Assembly: GCF_026340565.1 (NCBI RefSeq)
Contig: NZ_JAPEPB010000001.1
Coordinates: 6,608,001 to 6,672,000 of the forward strand
From: Kitasatospora sp. NBC_01287
Lineage (GTDB): Bacteria; Actinomycetota; Actinomycetes; Streptomycetales; Streptomycetaceae
Direction of reading: 5' to 3'
Length of the DNA stretch: 64,000 bases
Shown here piece after piece: positions 33,017 to 42,368 of this stretch. The notes under the pieces were generated by a model. It did no database searches and was not told the origin of the DNA. It worked only from the letters and a program-made list of their open reading frames with translations. Position 1 is the stretch's first letter; each line of letters begins with the position of its first letter. A program made the position numbers and the translations under genes.

Positions 33017-33706
33017 TCAGCGAGCCTGGCCGCCCTTGGGCAGCCGGGCGCCCTTGGGCATCGGGCCCTTGGGGATCGGCGCCTTGGAGAGCAGGTCGCC
33101 CAACGCGCGCAGGCGGTCGTTGGTCTCGGTGACCTGGCCGGGGGTGATCGAGCGCGGCAGGCGCATCAGGTGGACCTGCAGCTTCTTCAGTGGCACCTCA
33201 CCCGGCCCGTCGCCGACCATGATGTCGTGCACCGGCACGTCGGCGACCACCCGGGCCATCTTCCGCTTCTCGGCGGCGAGCAGCGGGCGGACCCGGTTCG
33301 GGTTGCCCTCGCCGATCAGCGCGATGCCGGGACGGCCGACGGCGCGGTAGACCGCGTCCTGGTTGCGGGTGACCGCGACCGGGGTCGGGTTGGCGTTCCA
33401 GCCGCGCTTGATGTTGTTCAGCACCGCCGCGGCGGCGCCCGGCTGGCCTTCCATCTGGCCGAAAGCGGCCCGCTCGGCCCGGCGGCCGAAGACGATCGCC
33501 GCGGCCAGGAAGCCCAGGATGAAGCCCAGGAGCCCCACGATGATGGGGTGACCGATCAGGAAACCGATGGCGAGGAACACGCCGAAGGTGAGGAGGCCGA
33601 CGCCCCCGATGATCAGGCCGATCTTGCTGTCGACCTTCTTGGTCATGGTGTACGCCTGGCGGATCTGCGCCAGTCGTCCAGGTGTCTCGGTTGTTTCCCT
33701 CGCCAT
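33017..33706 (-). CDS. DUF4191 membrane protein
   Basis: A 229-residue protein of the actinobacterial DUF4191 family. Two membrane helices lie at about residues 30-75 (IGLIIGGVGLLTFGVFLAIGF, IIVGLLGFILGFLAAAIVFG), followed by a cytosolic domain with NPNRVRPLLAAEKRKMARV. The C-terminus is Pro/Lys-rich. The ATG at 33706 is chosen over one nine codons earlier by family fit (MARETTETPGRLAQIRQAY). Conserved position between glnA and lipA; function unknown. Confidence 0.85.
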   Translation of the reverse strand: MARETTETPGRLAQIRQAYTMTKKVDSKIGLIIGGVGLLTFGVFLAIGFLIGHPIIVGLLGFILGFLAAAIVFGRRAERAAFGQMEGQPGAAAAVLNNIKRGWNANPTPVAVTRNQDAVYRAVGRPGIALIGEGNPNRVRPLLAAEKRKMARVVADVPVHDIMVGDGPGEVPLKKLQVHLMRLPRSITPGQVTETNDRLRALGDLLSKAPIPKGPMPKGARLPKGGQAR

Positions 33707-33867
33707 GAAGGCCATGCTACGTGGCGGGGACATCGGATCACGAAGCCCGGTCCCGATTCGGCGTAACCGAGCGGGAAATCGTTACCCCACGCGGGAGGCC
33801 CGGCCTCGTCCGGCTGCGTCCGGCCGCTCCCCGCCCGGCTCGGCCTCCGTCACCCGGCGTTCGCGAC

Positions 33868-34035
33868 TCAGCGGCCCCCGGCCGCCGACAGGCTCGCCCG
33901 GGCGGCCTCCCGGTCCGCCGCGTGGCGGCGGTTCTCGCAGACCGCCGACCAGGCGTTCAGCCGCGCCTGCCGCCGGCCACCGGCCAGCAGCACGCTCTCC
34001 GCCAGCCTGATCGCCGTGCCGATCGTGGTACGCAT
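33868..34035 (-). CDS. 55-residue conserved small protein
   Basis: Starts MRTTIGTAIRLAESVLLAGG and continues with RRQARLNAWSAVCENRRHAADREAARASL; one amphipathic N-terminal helix and a basic C-terminal helix with a single Cys. A GGGGAG site precedes the ATG at 34035. Streptomyces genomes carry a small gene of this size between lipA and the DUF4191 gene, which supports it. Function unknown. Confidence 0.65.
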   Translation of the reverse strand: MRTTIGTAIRLAESVLLAGGRRQARLNAWSAVCENRRHAADREAARASLSAAGGR

Positions 34036-34143
34036 TGCGGCCACTCCCCTCGCCGAGCCCGCGTCCAGTCTCGGCCACCGTTGTTAAGCCCCCGTGACCC
34101 GCCGGTCAAGCCCCGGTGAAACCGGGAGGTACCCGCCGAAACG

Positions 34144-34175
34144 CGCGGGGCCCGGAGTCTCCTCCGGGCCCCGCG
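34144..34175 (-). terminator. Terminator after lipA
   Basis: Perfect 13-bp arms with a 6-nt loop, 60 bp past the lipA stop; a short ACCACCGG repeat (34193-34217) lies between. Confidence 0.8.
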
Positions 34176-34235
34176 AACAGCGAACCGCAGCCGGACCACC
34201 GGACCACCGGACCACCGGACCGCGATCGCGACCGG

Positions 34236-35189
34236 TCAGACCGCGGCCTGCTCGCGCCGCTCCAGCGCCTGCCGGTAGAGCCGGCCCGCGCGGTAGGAGG
34301 AGCGCACCAGCGGCCCGGACATGACGCCCGCGAAGCCCAGCTCCTCGGCCTCCTCCTGCAACTCCACGAACTCCTGCGGCTTGACCCAGCGCTCCACCGG
34401 GTGGTGGCGCAGCGAGGGGCGCAGGTACTGCGTGATGGTGATCAGCTCGCAGCCCGCGCCGACCAGGTCGGCCAGCGCCTGGCTGATCTCCTCGCGGGTC
34501 TCGCCCATGCCCAGGATCAGGTTGGACTTGGTCACCAGTCCGGCCGCGCGGGCCTGGGTGATGACGTCCAGCGACCGCTCGTAGCGGAAGGCCGGGCGGA
34601 TCCGCTTGAAGATCCGCGGCACCGTCTCGACGTTGTGCGCCAGCACCTGGGGGCGGGAGGAGAAGACCTCGGCCAGCTGTTCGGGCACCGCGTTGAAGTC
34701 CGGGATCAGCAGCTCGACGCCGGTGCGCCCGCCGGCCCGCTCGGCCGTCAGCGCGTGCACCTGGCGGACGGTCTCGGCGTAGAGCCAGGCACCGCCGTCG
34801 GGCAGGTCGTCACGGGCGACGCCGGTGATGGTGGCGTAGTTCAGGTCCATGGTGACGATGGACTCGGCGACCCGGCGCGGCTCGTCACGGTCGAGGTCGG
34901 CGGGCTTGCCGGTGTCGATCTGGCAGAAGTCGCAGCGCCGGGTGCACTGGTCCCCGCCGATCAGGAAGGTCGCCTCGCGGTCCTCCCAGCACTCGAAGAT
35001 GTTGGGGCAGCCGGCCTCCTGGCAGACCGTGTGCAGCCCCTCCTTCTTCACCAGCGACTGGAGGGCGTTGTACTCCGGGCCCATCTTCGCGCGGGTCTTG
35101 ATCCACTCGGGCTTCCGCTCGATGGGGGTCTCGCTGTTGCGGACCTCCAGGCGGAGAAGCTTCCTGCCGTCGGGCGCGACAGCGGACAC
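34236..35189 (-). CDS. lipA: Lipoyl synthase
   Basis: A 317-residue radical-SAM enzyme inserting two sulfurs into octanoyl-carrier protein. The auxiliary cluster motif CQEAGCPNIFEC and radical-SAM motif CTRRCDFC are intact; GVELLIPDFN, LAHNVETVPR and GLVTKSNLILGMGET are typical. A C-terminal RSSYRAG gives the conserved Arg-Ser-Ser. The GTG at 35189 is used. It follows lipB by 146 bp on the same strand and supplies lipoate for the E2 protein encoded at 48 kb. Confidence 0.96.
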   Translation of the reverse strand: MSAVAPDGRKLLRLEVRNSETPIERKPEWIKTRAKMGPEYNALQSLVKKEGLHTVCQEAGCPNIFECWEDREATFLIGGDQCTRRCDFCQIDTGKPADLDRDEPRRVAESIVTMDLNYATITGVARDDLPDGGAWLYAETVRQVHALTAERAGGRTGVELLIPDFNAVPEQLAEVFSSRPQVLAHNVETVPRIFKRIRPAFRYERSLDVITQARAAGLVTKSNLILGMGETREEISQALADLVGAGCELITITQYLRPSLRHHPVERWVKPQEFVELQEEAEELGFAGVMSGPLVRSSYRAGRLYRQALERREQAAV

Positions 35190-35335
35190 GTGCGGCTCCT
35201 CGAAGAAGTAGACGGGGTACCCCCAGGGTACGCCTGTGCTTGTAGGGTCTGCGCCGGGCTCACGCCCCGCATTCGCAGGGCAACAGCCGTCGCCGCCGCG
35301 AGATTCCCGGCGCTCTCAGCGGCGGCCCGGCCGGG

Positions 35336-36133
35336 TCAGCGGGCCAGCGCGGGTTCGGGCAGCTCGGCGAAGACCTCCGCCAGCCGCCGCTCCACCACCG
35401 GCGCCACCTCGGCGACCGGCACGTCCCGGCCCAGCTCGGTGGCCAGCGAGCCGACCCCGGCGTCCCGGATCCCGCACGGGATGATCCGGTCGAACCAGGT
35501 CATGTCGGGGTTGCAGTTGAGCGCGAACCCGTGCATGGTCACCCCGCGCGCCACCCGCACCCCGATCGCGGCGAGCTTGCGGTCGTCGCCGCGCTGGCCG
35601 GCGTTGGAGGGCGCGTACTCGGGACCGGCCAGCCGCGGGTCGATGCCCAGCGGCAGGCCCAGCCGCAGGGTCAGCTTGCCGATGTCGACGACCTTGGCCG
35701 GGTCGAGGACGGCGTCCGGCAGCTCCCGGCCCAGCACCCAGACCCCGCTGCGCCCCTCCACCCGACTGCTCGCCACCCCGAAGTCGCCGCAGGCGCGGAT
35801 CAGCGCCTCCTCCAGGCGGCGGACGTAGGCGACCACGTCCATCGGCTCGGGCAGCTTGACGATCGGGTAGCCGACCAGCTGGCCCGGACCGTGCCAGGTG
35901 CCCTCGCCGCCCCGGTTGACCTGCACGACGGGGGTGTCGTCCAGCGGCAGGTCCTCGGGCTTGGTCCGCTTGCCGGCGGTGAAGACCGGCGGGTGCTCCA
36001 GCAGCAGCACGGTGTCAGGGATCTCGTCGGCCAGCCGCAGCGCGTGCAGCCGCTGCTGCTCCTCCCAGGCCTCCTGGTACGGCACCGCGCCTTCGCCTAT
36101 GCGCATCCGGACGAATCGCACGTTCTCGCTCAC
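35336..36133 (-). CDS. lipB: Octanoyltransferase
   Basis: A 265-residue enzyme moving octanoate from acyl carrier protein to E2 and GcvH lipoyl domains. RGGEGTWHGPGQLVGYPI (substrate site), RKLAAIGVRVARGVTMHGFALN with the catalytic Lys, and IIPCGIRDAGVGSL with the acyl-thioester Cys are present. The GTG start overlaps the stop of the upstream GAF/PucR regulator (GTGA), so translation may be coupled. Confidence 0.95.
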   Translation of the reverse strand: MSENVRFVRMRIGEGAVPYQEAWEEQQRLHALRLADEIPDTVLLLEHPPVFTAGKRTKPEDLPLDDTPVVQVNRGGEGTWHGPGQLVGYPIVKLPEPMDVVAYVRRLEEALIRACGDFGVASSRVEGRSGVWVLGRELPDAVLDPAKVVDIGKLTLRLGLPLGIDPRLAGPEYAPSNAGQRGDDRKLAAIGVRVARGVTMHGFALNCNPDMTWFDRIIPCGIRDAGVGSLATELGRDVPVAEVAPVVERRLAEVFAELPEPALAR

Positions 36134-38310
36134 CGCTGCTCCTTGCCCAGGTGTTCGCGACCAACCTCGCCACTGTACGCCCGGTCGCTCACCTGCTCGA
36201 AGGGGCCGTCCACCTGCTCGAAGCGGCCGTCCGTCTCCTTGAAGGGGCCGTCGGCCAGTAGCCGCAGCCGCAGCGCGAGCTGCAGTTCGAGTGCCCGGGC
36301 CGGCTCGTTCCAGTCCGGGCCGAGCAGCGCGGCCACCCGCTCCAGCCGCTGCACCACGGTGTTCACGTGCACGTGCAGCTCCTCCTTGGCCCGGGTCAGG
36401 CTGCCGCCGCAGGCGAAGTAGGCACGCAGCGTGCCGACCAGCTCGGTGCCGCGCCGCTCGTCGTAGGCCAGCAGCGGGCCCAGCGTCCGGGCGACGAAGC
36501 CGGCCACCTCGGGGCCGTCGGCGAGCAGCACGCCGAGGAAGCCCAGTGACTCGGCGGCGGCGCCCTGCCCGCCGCGGCCCAGTGCCCGCAGTGCCCGCAC
36601 GCAGCGCAGCGCCTCGGCGTGCGCGGCGGCCAGCGCGGGCGGCCCGGCGGCGGACGGCCCCGCACCGACCGTCACCGGCTGGCCGGCCAGCCTGGCCAGC
36701 CGCTCGGCGGCGGCGCGGGCGGCCGCCTCGGGCCCGGTCGCGCCGTCGTCGGGCAGCAGCAGCACGACCGCCTCGCCGTGCTCCGCGCTCACCCCGCGTC
36801 CGCCGCCCGCGCCGCCGCGCTGTCCGAACAGGTACTGGGCGGCCGCGCCGGCCAGTCGGGCCCGCCCGTCCGGCGCGGTCTCGGCGACCAGCACCAGGTG
36901 GCGCCTGGTCAGGTCGATGCCGAGCCGCCGACCGCGGGCCAACAGGGCGGCGGGATCGCGGCCGGGGGCGGTCAGCAGGTCGGTGAGCAACTCGCCGCGC
37001 ACCCGGTGCTCCGCCTCGGCGGCCGAGCGGCGCAGCAGCAGGAGCAGCGCGGTGACCACCCCGGCCCGCTCGAAGAGCCGCCGGTCCGGGTCGTCCAGCT
37101 CGGGCCGCCCGCGCAGCACCAGGCTGCCCAGCAGCGCGGGCCCGGCCAGCACCGCGCAGACCCAGCTGTCGCCGTGCCGCACCGCCCGACCCTCGGTCCT
37201 GGCCCGCTCCACCGCCTCGGCGGCCCGGCGCGCCCCGCCGGCCCGGCCGGCCAGCGGGTGGCCCTCGGCGTCGTGCACGGTGACCTCGCCGCCGAGCAGC
37301 AGCGCCACCTCGTCGGCCACCTGCGCCACGTCGGCCCCGCGCAGCACCAGTTCGGTGAGCCGGTCGTGGGCCCGCTCGGCGCGCTGGACGGCGGCCGCGT
37401 GCGCCTGGATCACGGTGTTGGCCGCGTTCAGCTCGGCCAGCGCGGCCCGGCTGTCGGCCAGGGCCTTGGCGGTGTCCAGCGCGACTGCGGCGTGCGCGGC
37501 CAGCGAGCAGAGCAGGGCCACCTGATCGGGGGTGAAGGCGCGCGGTGCCCGGTCGGCGGCGAAGAGCACCCCCACCACGGTGTCGCCGAGCAGCAGCGGC
37601 ACGCCGAGGATCGCTACCAGGCCCTCCTCCAGCACCCCGGCGTCGATCCGCCCGGTGTGCCGGAAGCGCTGGTCGGCGCGGTAGTCGGCGGTCGCGTAGG
37701 GGCGGGCGCTCTGCGCGACCAGGCCGCCGAGCCCGTCGCCCAGGCTCAGCCGCAGGTGCTGGAAGAGCGGCGAGACCGAGCCGTCGGTGACCCGCATGTA
37801 GGTGTCACCCGCGGCGGTGTCGGGCAGCGTCAGATAGGCGGTGTCGGTGCCCAGCAGCAGCCGGGCCCGGCGGACGATCGCGCGCAGCACCGGGTCCAGG
37901 TCGCGGGAGGCGGCCAGGTCGGTGGCGGTGTCGAAGAGGGCCGTCAACTCGGCCTCGCGGCGGCGGTGCTGACGCAGCCTGCGGTGCACCAGCAGGGCCT
38001 GCCGGACGGCCTCGTCGAGCTCGGCCAGCTCGGCGGGGGAGGCGCCGCGGCGGCGGGCCTCGGCGAGCGGCTCGGGGAACTCCTCGACGGCGGCGTCGGT
38101 GGCCAGCAGGTCGAGCAGCCGGCGCAGTGCGGTAGCAGCAGCCCGTTCGCCGGGCGGGGTGACCGGGGCGCTCGGGGCCGGTGCGCCCGGGGCCGCAGTG
38201 CCCGGGTGGTCGGTCGCGGGGTCGCTCGGGCCGCCGGCCAGGCGGCTGCTCACGTGGTCGCTCACGTGCTCGCTCGGCAGCCGCTCCAGGTCATCCATGG
38301 TGCCGGACAT
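36130..38310 (-). CDS. GAF-domain PucR-type transcriptional regulator
   Basis: A ~726-residue regulator. Residues 1-60 are a Pro/Ala linker. A helical region precedes a GAF sensor (~145-290: ELTALFDTATDLAASRDLDPVL, GDTYMRVTDGS, VAILGVPLLLGDTVVGVLFAADR). Next come a coiled coil, a CdaR-like GGDEF-derived middle and a C-terminal PucR HTH (LVGTLRAYFACGGSLTRAKEELHVHVNTVVQRLERVAALLG). ATG 38310 or 38298 is possible; neither has a strong ribosome site. It overlaps lipB by 4 nt and is divergent from the NsdA-like gene. Target genes and ligand are unknown. Confidence 0.85.
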   Translation of the reverse strand: MSGTMDDLERLPSEHVSDHVSSRLAGGPSDPATDHPGTAAPGAPAPSAPVTPPGERAAATALRRLLDLLATDAAVEEFPEPLAEARRRGASPAELAELDEAVRQALLVHRRLRQHRRREAELTALFDTATDLAASRDLDPVLRAIVRRARLLLGTDTAYLTLPDTAAGDTYMRVTDGSVSPLFQHLRLSLGDGLGGLVAQSARPYATADYRADQRFRHTGRIDAGVLEEGLVAILGVPLLLGDTVVGVLFAADRAPRAFTPDQVALLCSLAAHAAVALDTAKALADSRAALAELNAANTVIQAHAAAVQRAERAHDRLTELVLRGADVAQVADEVALLLGGEVTVHDAEGHPLAGRAGGARRAAEAVERARTEGRAVRHGDSWVCAVLAGPALLGSLVLRGRPELDDPDRRLFERAGVVTALLLLLRRSAAEAEHRVRGELLTDLLTAPGRDPAALLARGRRLGIDLTRRHLVLVAETAPDGRARLAGAAAQYLFGQRGGAGGGRGVSAEHGEAVVLLLPDDGATGPEAAARAAAERLARLAGQPVTVGAGPSAAGPPALAAAHAEALRCVRALRALGRGGQGAAAESLGFLGVLLADGPEVAGFVARTLGPLLAYDERRGTELVGTLRAYFACGGSLTRAKEELHVHVNTVVQRLERVAALLGPDWNEPARALELQLALRLRLLADGPFKETDGRFEQVDGPFEQVSDRAYSGEVGREHLGKEQR

Positions 38311-38610
38311 GCTGTCAGATCGGCGCCGCCCCCCGGAAGGGCTGCGGGTGTGACGGACCGCCATATCCGGTGCTCCGGCCATGGTGTCCGGCGCCAGGGC
38401 GCCCAACGGCGCGAAGGCGGTGCGCCACGCAAACCCCCAACGCCGCACCTTCCTCAGAACGGACGCCTGTCCTTCACCCGTTCGGAGGATTGCTCGCGCA
38501 GATCCGCCCATAGCGCCCGAATGCTCGCTACATTCACGCCGATTCCCGATAGGGGCGTCGCGCACGGCACCGGGGGCCCGGACCGCGGCGTCCGAGAGGT
38601 GTTGACTGAC

Positions 38611-40665
38611 ATGCCCCAACGGCCTGCAACCGACAGTCCGGCCTATGGTCCGCTCGACCCGCTGGACCCGCACGAACGCCGCGGCGAGCCGGACCGTCCC
38701 GCTGCGGCCGCCCTGCCCGGGCAGCGACACGACGGCACGGCGCTGCTGGAGCGCCGGCCGCCCGTGCCCGGCGAACTCCACCCGGCGCCCGGCGAACTCC
38801 AGCACTTGGCGCGGGCCGCGGACGGGCTCCACCACGGCCCGGGCAGCCACGACCCGGGCAGCCACGGGCCGGACCGCACCGACGATCACACCATCGACCA
38901 CGCGATCGACCACGCGATCGACCACGTCATCGACGGCGCCGGTGACCTTGCCGGCGATCGCGATGCCGATCGCGATGCCGATCACGTCCCCGAGGAGGAG
39001 CACGACCACGTGATGGGCGTCCTGCCGCACGCCGCGGACCAGGAGGTCGCCGCCCGCGCCGACGTGGGCCGCGCGCAGAACCCACTGCTCGCCGCACTGA
39101 TCGAGGAGGCCGGCTTCTCCCACGCCGGCCTGGCCCGCCGGGTCGACCAACTGGGCCTGGAGCACGGGCTCGACCTGCGCTACGACAAGACCTCGGTGAC
39201 CCGCTGGCTGCGTGGTCAGCAGCCGCGCGGCGCCACCCCGGCGCTGATCGCCGAGGTCTTCACCCGGCGGCTCGGCCGGCGGCTCTCCGCCCAGGACATC
39301 GGCCTGGACGCCTGCGCGCCGGTCTACGCGGGCCTGGAGTTCGCCGAGACCCCGCAGGAGGCCGTGGACATCGTCGCCAGCATGTGGCGCAAGGACACCG
39401 GGCCGCAGTCGGAGCTGCGCCGGATCGCCTTCACCCCGGCCGGCCTGGTGGTGCCCAGCCGGGACTGGCTGATCGGGCGCGGCGACGAGCAGGTGGCCAG
39501 GGACGGCTCGGCGGGGATCTACGTCTCGGGACCGGACGGACCGCTGGCCCGGCTCGACCCGACCGCCGAGCACGGCGACCAGCCGTCCCGGACCGCCACC
39601 GCCACCGTCACCACCGCGCCCGGGGTCCGCGGCACGCCGGCCGGCCGGGTGCCCTCGCAGGCCCGCCGCCCGCTGGTCTCCGGAACCCGGACGGCGGCGC
39701 TGCCCGGGCAGGGCGGTCCCGGTGCCGAGCCGGCCGGCCGGCCGCAGCGGGCGGGGCTGCGGGTCGGCCGCGGCGACATCGCCGCCGTGCGCGCGGTCGG
39801 TGACCTGTTCCGGGCGCTGGACAACGCCTACGGCGGCGGTCACGCCCGCCAGGCGCTGGTGCGCTACCTGGAGAGCGAGGCCGAGCCGATGCTGCGCGGC
39901 CGCTACGGCGAGCAGATCGGCCGCGCGCTCTTCGCGGCGGTCGCCGACCTGACCCGGCTGGCCGGGTGGACCTCCTTCGACATCGCCGCGCACGGCCTGG
40001 CGCAGCGCTACTTCGTCCAGGCGCTGCGGCTCTCCCAGGCCGCGGGTGACCGGGTGCTCGGCGGCTACGTGCTGATCACCATGAGCCAGCAGGCGGTCCA
40101 TCTCGGCCACGGCCGGGAGGCGGTCCAGCTGGCCAGGGTGGCCCAGCAGGGCGTGGGCACGGCGGCCCCGGCCACGGTCCAGTCGCTGATGCACGCAGCC
40201 GAGGCGCGCGGGCACGGGGTGCTGGGCGACGTCCGCTCCTGCACCACCGCGCTGGTCCGCTCCGAGCGGGCACTGGCGCTGGCCCGCAGCGGCGACGAAC
40301 TGCCCTCCTGGGCCCGGTTCTTCGACGAGGCGCAGCTGGCCGACGAGTTCGCCCACTGCTACCGCGACCTGCAGCAGTGGCGCCCGGCCGCCCAGCACGC
40401 CGAGAAGTCGCTGCGGCTGCGCGGGGCCGCGTACGCGCGCAGCCGGGTCTTCTGCCGGATCGTGCTCTCCGCCGCCCGGCTCGGCCTGGGTGACGTGGAC
40501 GAGTCCTGCGCGTTGGCCACCGAGGCGCTGCGGGCGGCCGGGGAGATGCGCTCGGCCCGCACGGTGGAGTACCTGCGCGACTTCCACCGCAGGCTCGCGC
40601 CCTACCGGGGCAGCGCGGCGGCCCGCGCCTTCGAGGAGGCGGCCCGACAGGCGGGGGTGCTCTGA
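38611..40665 (+). CDS. NsdA-like HTH/TPR developmental regulator
   Basis: A ~684-residue protein. From MGVLPHAADQEV (39013) on it matches a Streptomyces regulator family: an N-terminal HTH (LLAALIEEAGFSHAGLARRVDQLG, LRYDKTSVTRWLRGQQPRG) and a C-terminal TPR-like helical half (QRYFVQALRLSQAAGDRVLGGY, QSLMHAAEARGHGVLGD, FFDEAQLADEFAHCYRDLQQWR). NsdA relatives repress sporulation and antibiotic production; that role is inferred. ATG 38611 has a GAGAGGTG site, but 39010 or 39013 with GAGGAGG upstream is a real alternative because residues 1-134 are His/Asp-rich low complexity. Confidence 0.82.
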   Translation: MPQRPATDSPAYGPLDPLDPHERRGEPDRPAAAALPGQRHDGTALLERRPPVPGELHPAPGELQHLARAADGLHHGPGSHDPGSHGPDRTDDHTIDHAIDHAIDHVIDGAGDLAGDRDADRDADHVPEEEHDHVMGVLPHAADQEVAARADVGRAQNPLLAALIEEAGFSHAGLARRVDQLGLEHGLDLRYDKTSVTRWLRGQQPRGATPALIAEVFTRRLGRRLSAQDIGLDACAPVYAGLEFAETPQEAVDIVASMWRKDTGPQSELRRIAFTPAGLVVPSRDWLIGRGDEQVARDGSAGIYVSGPDGPLARLDPTAEHGDQPSRTATATVTTAPGVRGTPAGRVPSQARRPLVSGTRTAALPGQGGPGAEPAGRPQRAGLRVGRGDIAAVRAVGDLFRALDNAYGGGHARQALVRYLESEAEPMLRGRYGEQIGRALFAAVADLTRLAGWTSFDIAAHGLAQRYFVQALRLSQAAGDRVLGGYVLITMSQQAVHLGHGREAVQLARVAQQGVGTAAPATVQSLMHAAEARGHGVLGDVRSCTTALVRSERALALARSGDELPSWARFFDEAQLADEFAHCYRDLQQWRPAAQHAEKSLRLRGAAYARSRVFCRIVLSAARLGLGDVDESCALATEALRAAGEMRSARTVEYLRDFHRRLAPYRGSAAARAFEEAARQAGVL

Positions 40666-40750
40666 GACACGGGCCCTGAGCACCCGGACGGGCCCTTCGG
40701 CGGGGCGGCGGCGGACAGTGCCGTCACCCCGCCCGGTCGTTGACGATCCG

Positions 40751-42082
40751 TCAGGCCGCCTCCCGCTCCTGCCCCGACTCGGTCTCGCCGGTCACGCCCA
40801 GGTCGTGCAGCACGGCCTCGGCCGCCCGCCGGCCCGAGACCAGCGCCCCCTGCGCGCTGCTGGTGTCCCGGTGGTCCCCGCAGACGTACAGCCCGGCCAG
40901 CACCCGCACCGGGCGACGGAAGTTGTGCGGCGGCGGCATGGCCGGCACCGCGTCCGGCAGGTGGCGCACGCTCAGGAACTCCCACTCGCGCGCCGACACC
41001 CCGTACAGCCGCGCCAGCCGCTCCCGCACCGCCGGTTCCAGCGCGGCGGGGCCGCCGGAGCCGAACCCGCGCCGGCCGAGCACGGTGGTGGCCACCAGCG
41101 AGCGGCCGGCCGGGGCGTAGGACTCGTGCACCTGGCTGAGCACCAGCGAGTGCGAGACCGGCGCGGGGCCCTGCGTGCGGTCGCCGTCCAGCAGGAGGAC
41201 GGCTTCGCTCAGCGGCGTGCCGCCGGTGGTGTGGTAGTACGTCGTCACCGGGTGGAACTCGGGCAGTCGCAGACCCGGCAGCAGGTCGGTGGCCGAGCGG
41301 GCGTCGGTGGCCAGCACCACCGCGCGGGCCCCGAGCCGGCCGTGCTCCTCGGTCCACACCCCGTCCGCGCCGATCGCCGTGACCCGAACGCCCAGGCGCA
41401 CGGTGCCGGGCGGCAGCGCGCCGGCCAGCTGACCGGGGACCGCCGCGGTGCCGGCGGCGGGCAGGGCGAGCCGACCGCGGGCGTAGCCGCGCAGCACCAG
41501 ATCGGCGACCCGGCTGCTGGTGCCCAGCGCCGGATCGCTCAGCAGAGCCGTGAGCAGCGGCCGCAGGAAGCCGTCGACCATCTTCAGGGGCAGCCCGCGC
41601 TCGGCCAGCGCGCGGGCGGTGCTGGTCTCCTGGCGGGCCAGCAGCTTGGGCGCCGGGGTGGCGGCCAGCCTGCTCAGCATGGTGCCCAGCCGCGCCTTCT
41701 CCAGCGGGCTGCCTAGCGAGGAGCGGGTGGCGGCCTGCCGGGCGGTCGGCAACTGCGGGTCGCCGACCCGGTAGCGGCGGCCGCCGCTGTGCACCAGCAC
41801 CCCCGGGGCCAGCGGGCGCAGCGCCAGGCCGTCCAGGTCGAGCCGGCGGACCAGCTCGGGGAAACCGGTGTTGAGCAGTTGACCGCCGTGGTCCAGCCGG
41901 TAGCCGTCCAGCTGGTGGCCGGCCATCCGACCGCCGATCCGTTCGGTCGCCTCCAGCACCTGGACGTGCAGTCCGGCGGAGGTCAGCGACCGGGCGGCGG
42001 CCAGTCCGGCCAGCCCCGCGCCGACCACGACCACGTCAGGGTCGTCGGCGCGGCTGCGGCGGGTGATGTCGTGTGGGGTCAC
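40751..42082 (-). CDS. FAD-dependent amine-oxidase-type oxidoreductase
   Basis: A 443-residue flavoprotein of the NAD(P)-binding/amine oxidase superfamily (protoporphyrinogen-oxidase or desaturase-like). DVVVVGAGLAGLAAARSL with EATERIGGRM is the FAD-binding start; GLYVCGDHRDTSSAQGALVSGRRAAEAV is the C-terminal FAD motif. The GTG at 42082 has a GGGAGGG site. Substrate unknown. It converges with the NsdA-like gene. The upstream gap (42083-42368) holds a 12-bp repeat array. Confidence 0.85.
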   Translation of the reverse strand: MTPHDITRRSRADDPDVVVVGAGLAGLAAARSLTSAGLHVQVLEATERIGGRMAGHQLDGYRLDHGGQLLNTGFPELVRRLDLDGLALRPLAPGVLVHSGGRRYRVGDPQLPTARQAATRSSLGSPLEKARLGTMLSRLAATPAPKLLARQETSTARALAERGLPLKMVDGFLRPLLTALLSDPALGTSSRVADLVLRGYARGRLALPAAGTAAVPGQLAGALPPGTVRLGVRVTAIGADGVWTEEHGRLGARAVVLATDARSATDLLPGLRLPEFHPVTTYYHTTGGTPLSEAVLLLDGDRTQGPAPVSHSLVLSQVHESYAPAGRSLVATTVLGRRGFGSGGPAALEPAVRERLARLYGVSAREWEFLSVRHLPDAVPAMPPPHNFRRPVRVLAGLYVCGDHRDTSSAQGALVSGRRAAEAVLHDLGVTGETESGQEREAA

Positions 42083-42276
42083 GGGCGAGCTCCCTCCCTG
42101 GTCCCGGAGCTCCGGCCGGCGGCCGGCTGCGGAGTGTGCCGGGACGATTCGAACGGGTGATGCCCCGTCAGCAGCTTGATCAGGCAGGGGCATTCGCTCG
42201 GATCGGTGGGCGCCACACCGCGCCGGTGGCACGCCCGAGGGGCACGCGTGCGCGTCGTGCGCCGTCGCGTGCGCCC

Positions 42277-42348
42277 CTGGGCGCCACCCTGGGCGCCACC
42301 CTGGGCGCCACCCTGGGCGCCACCCTGGGCGCCATCCGGGGCGCCATC
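42277..42348. repeat. 12-bp tandem repeat array
   Basis: CTGGGCGCCACC four times perfectly, then two degenerate copies ending in ATC. It lies 21-92 bp past the stop of the epimerase gene, upstream of the flavoprotein gene. Confidence 0.92.
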
Positions 42349-42368
42349 CGGGGAACCGTCGCGTGGCG

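Noticed and set aside
36619..38610. 1348-codon plus-strand frame extending the NsdA-like gene upstream
   Set aside because: It is antisense to the GAF/PucR regulator and its composition reflects the codon bias of that gene; true start is at or after 38611.
38311..40683. 1517-codon minus-strand frame extending the PucR regulator upstream
   Set aside because: Shadow of the NsdA-like gene on the opposite strand; the regulator starts at 38310 or 38298.
42140..42210. tRNA-like GATTCGAAC segment
   Set aside because: The flanking sequence cannot form a cloverleaf; no acceptor or anticodon stem.
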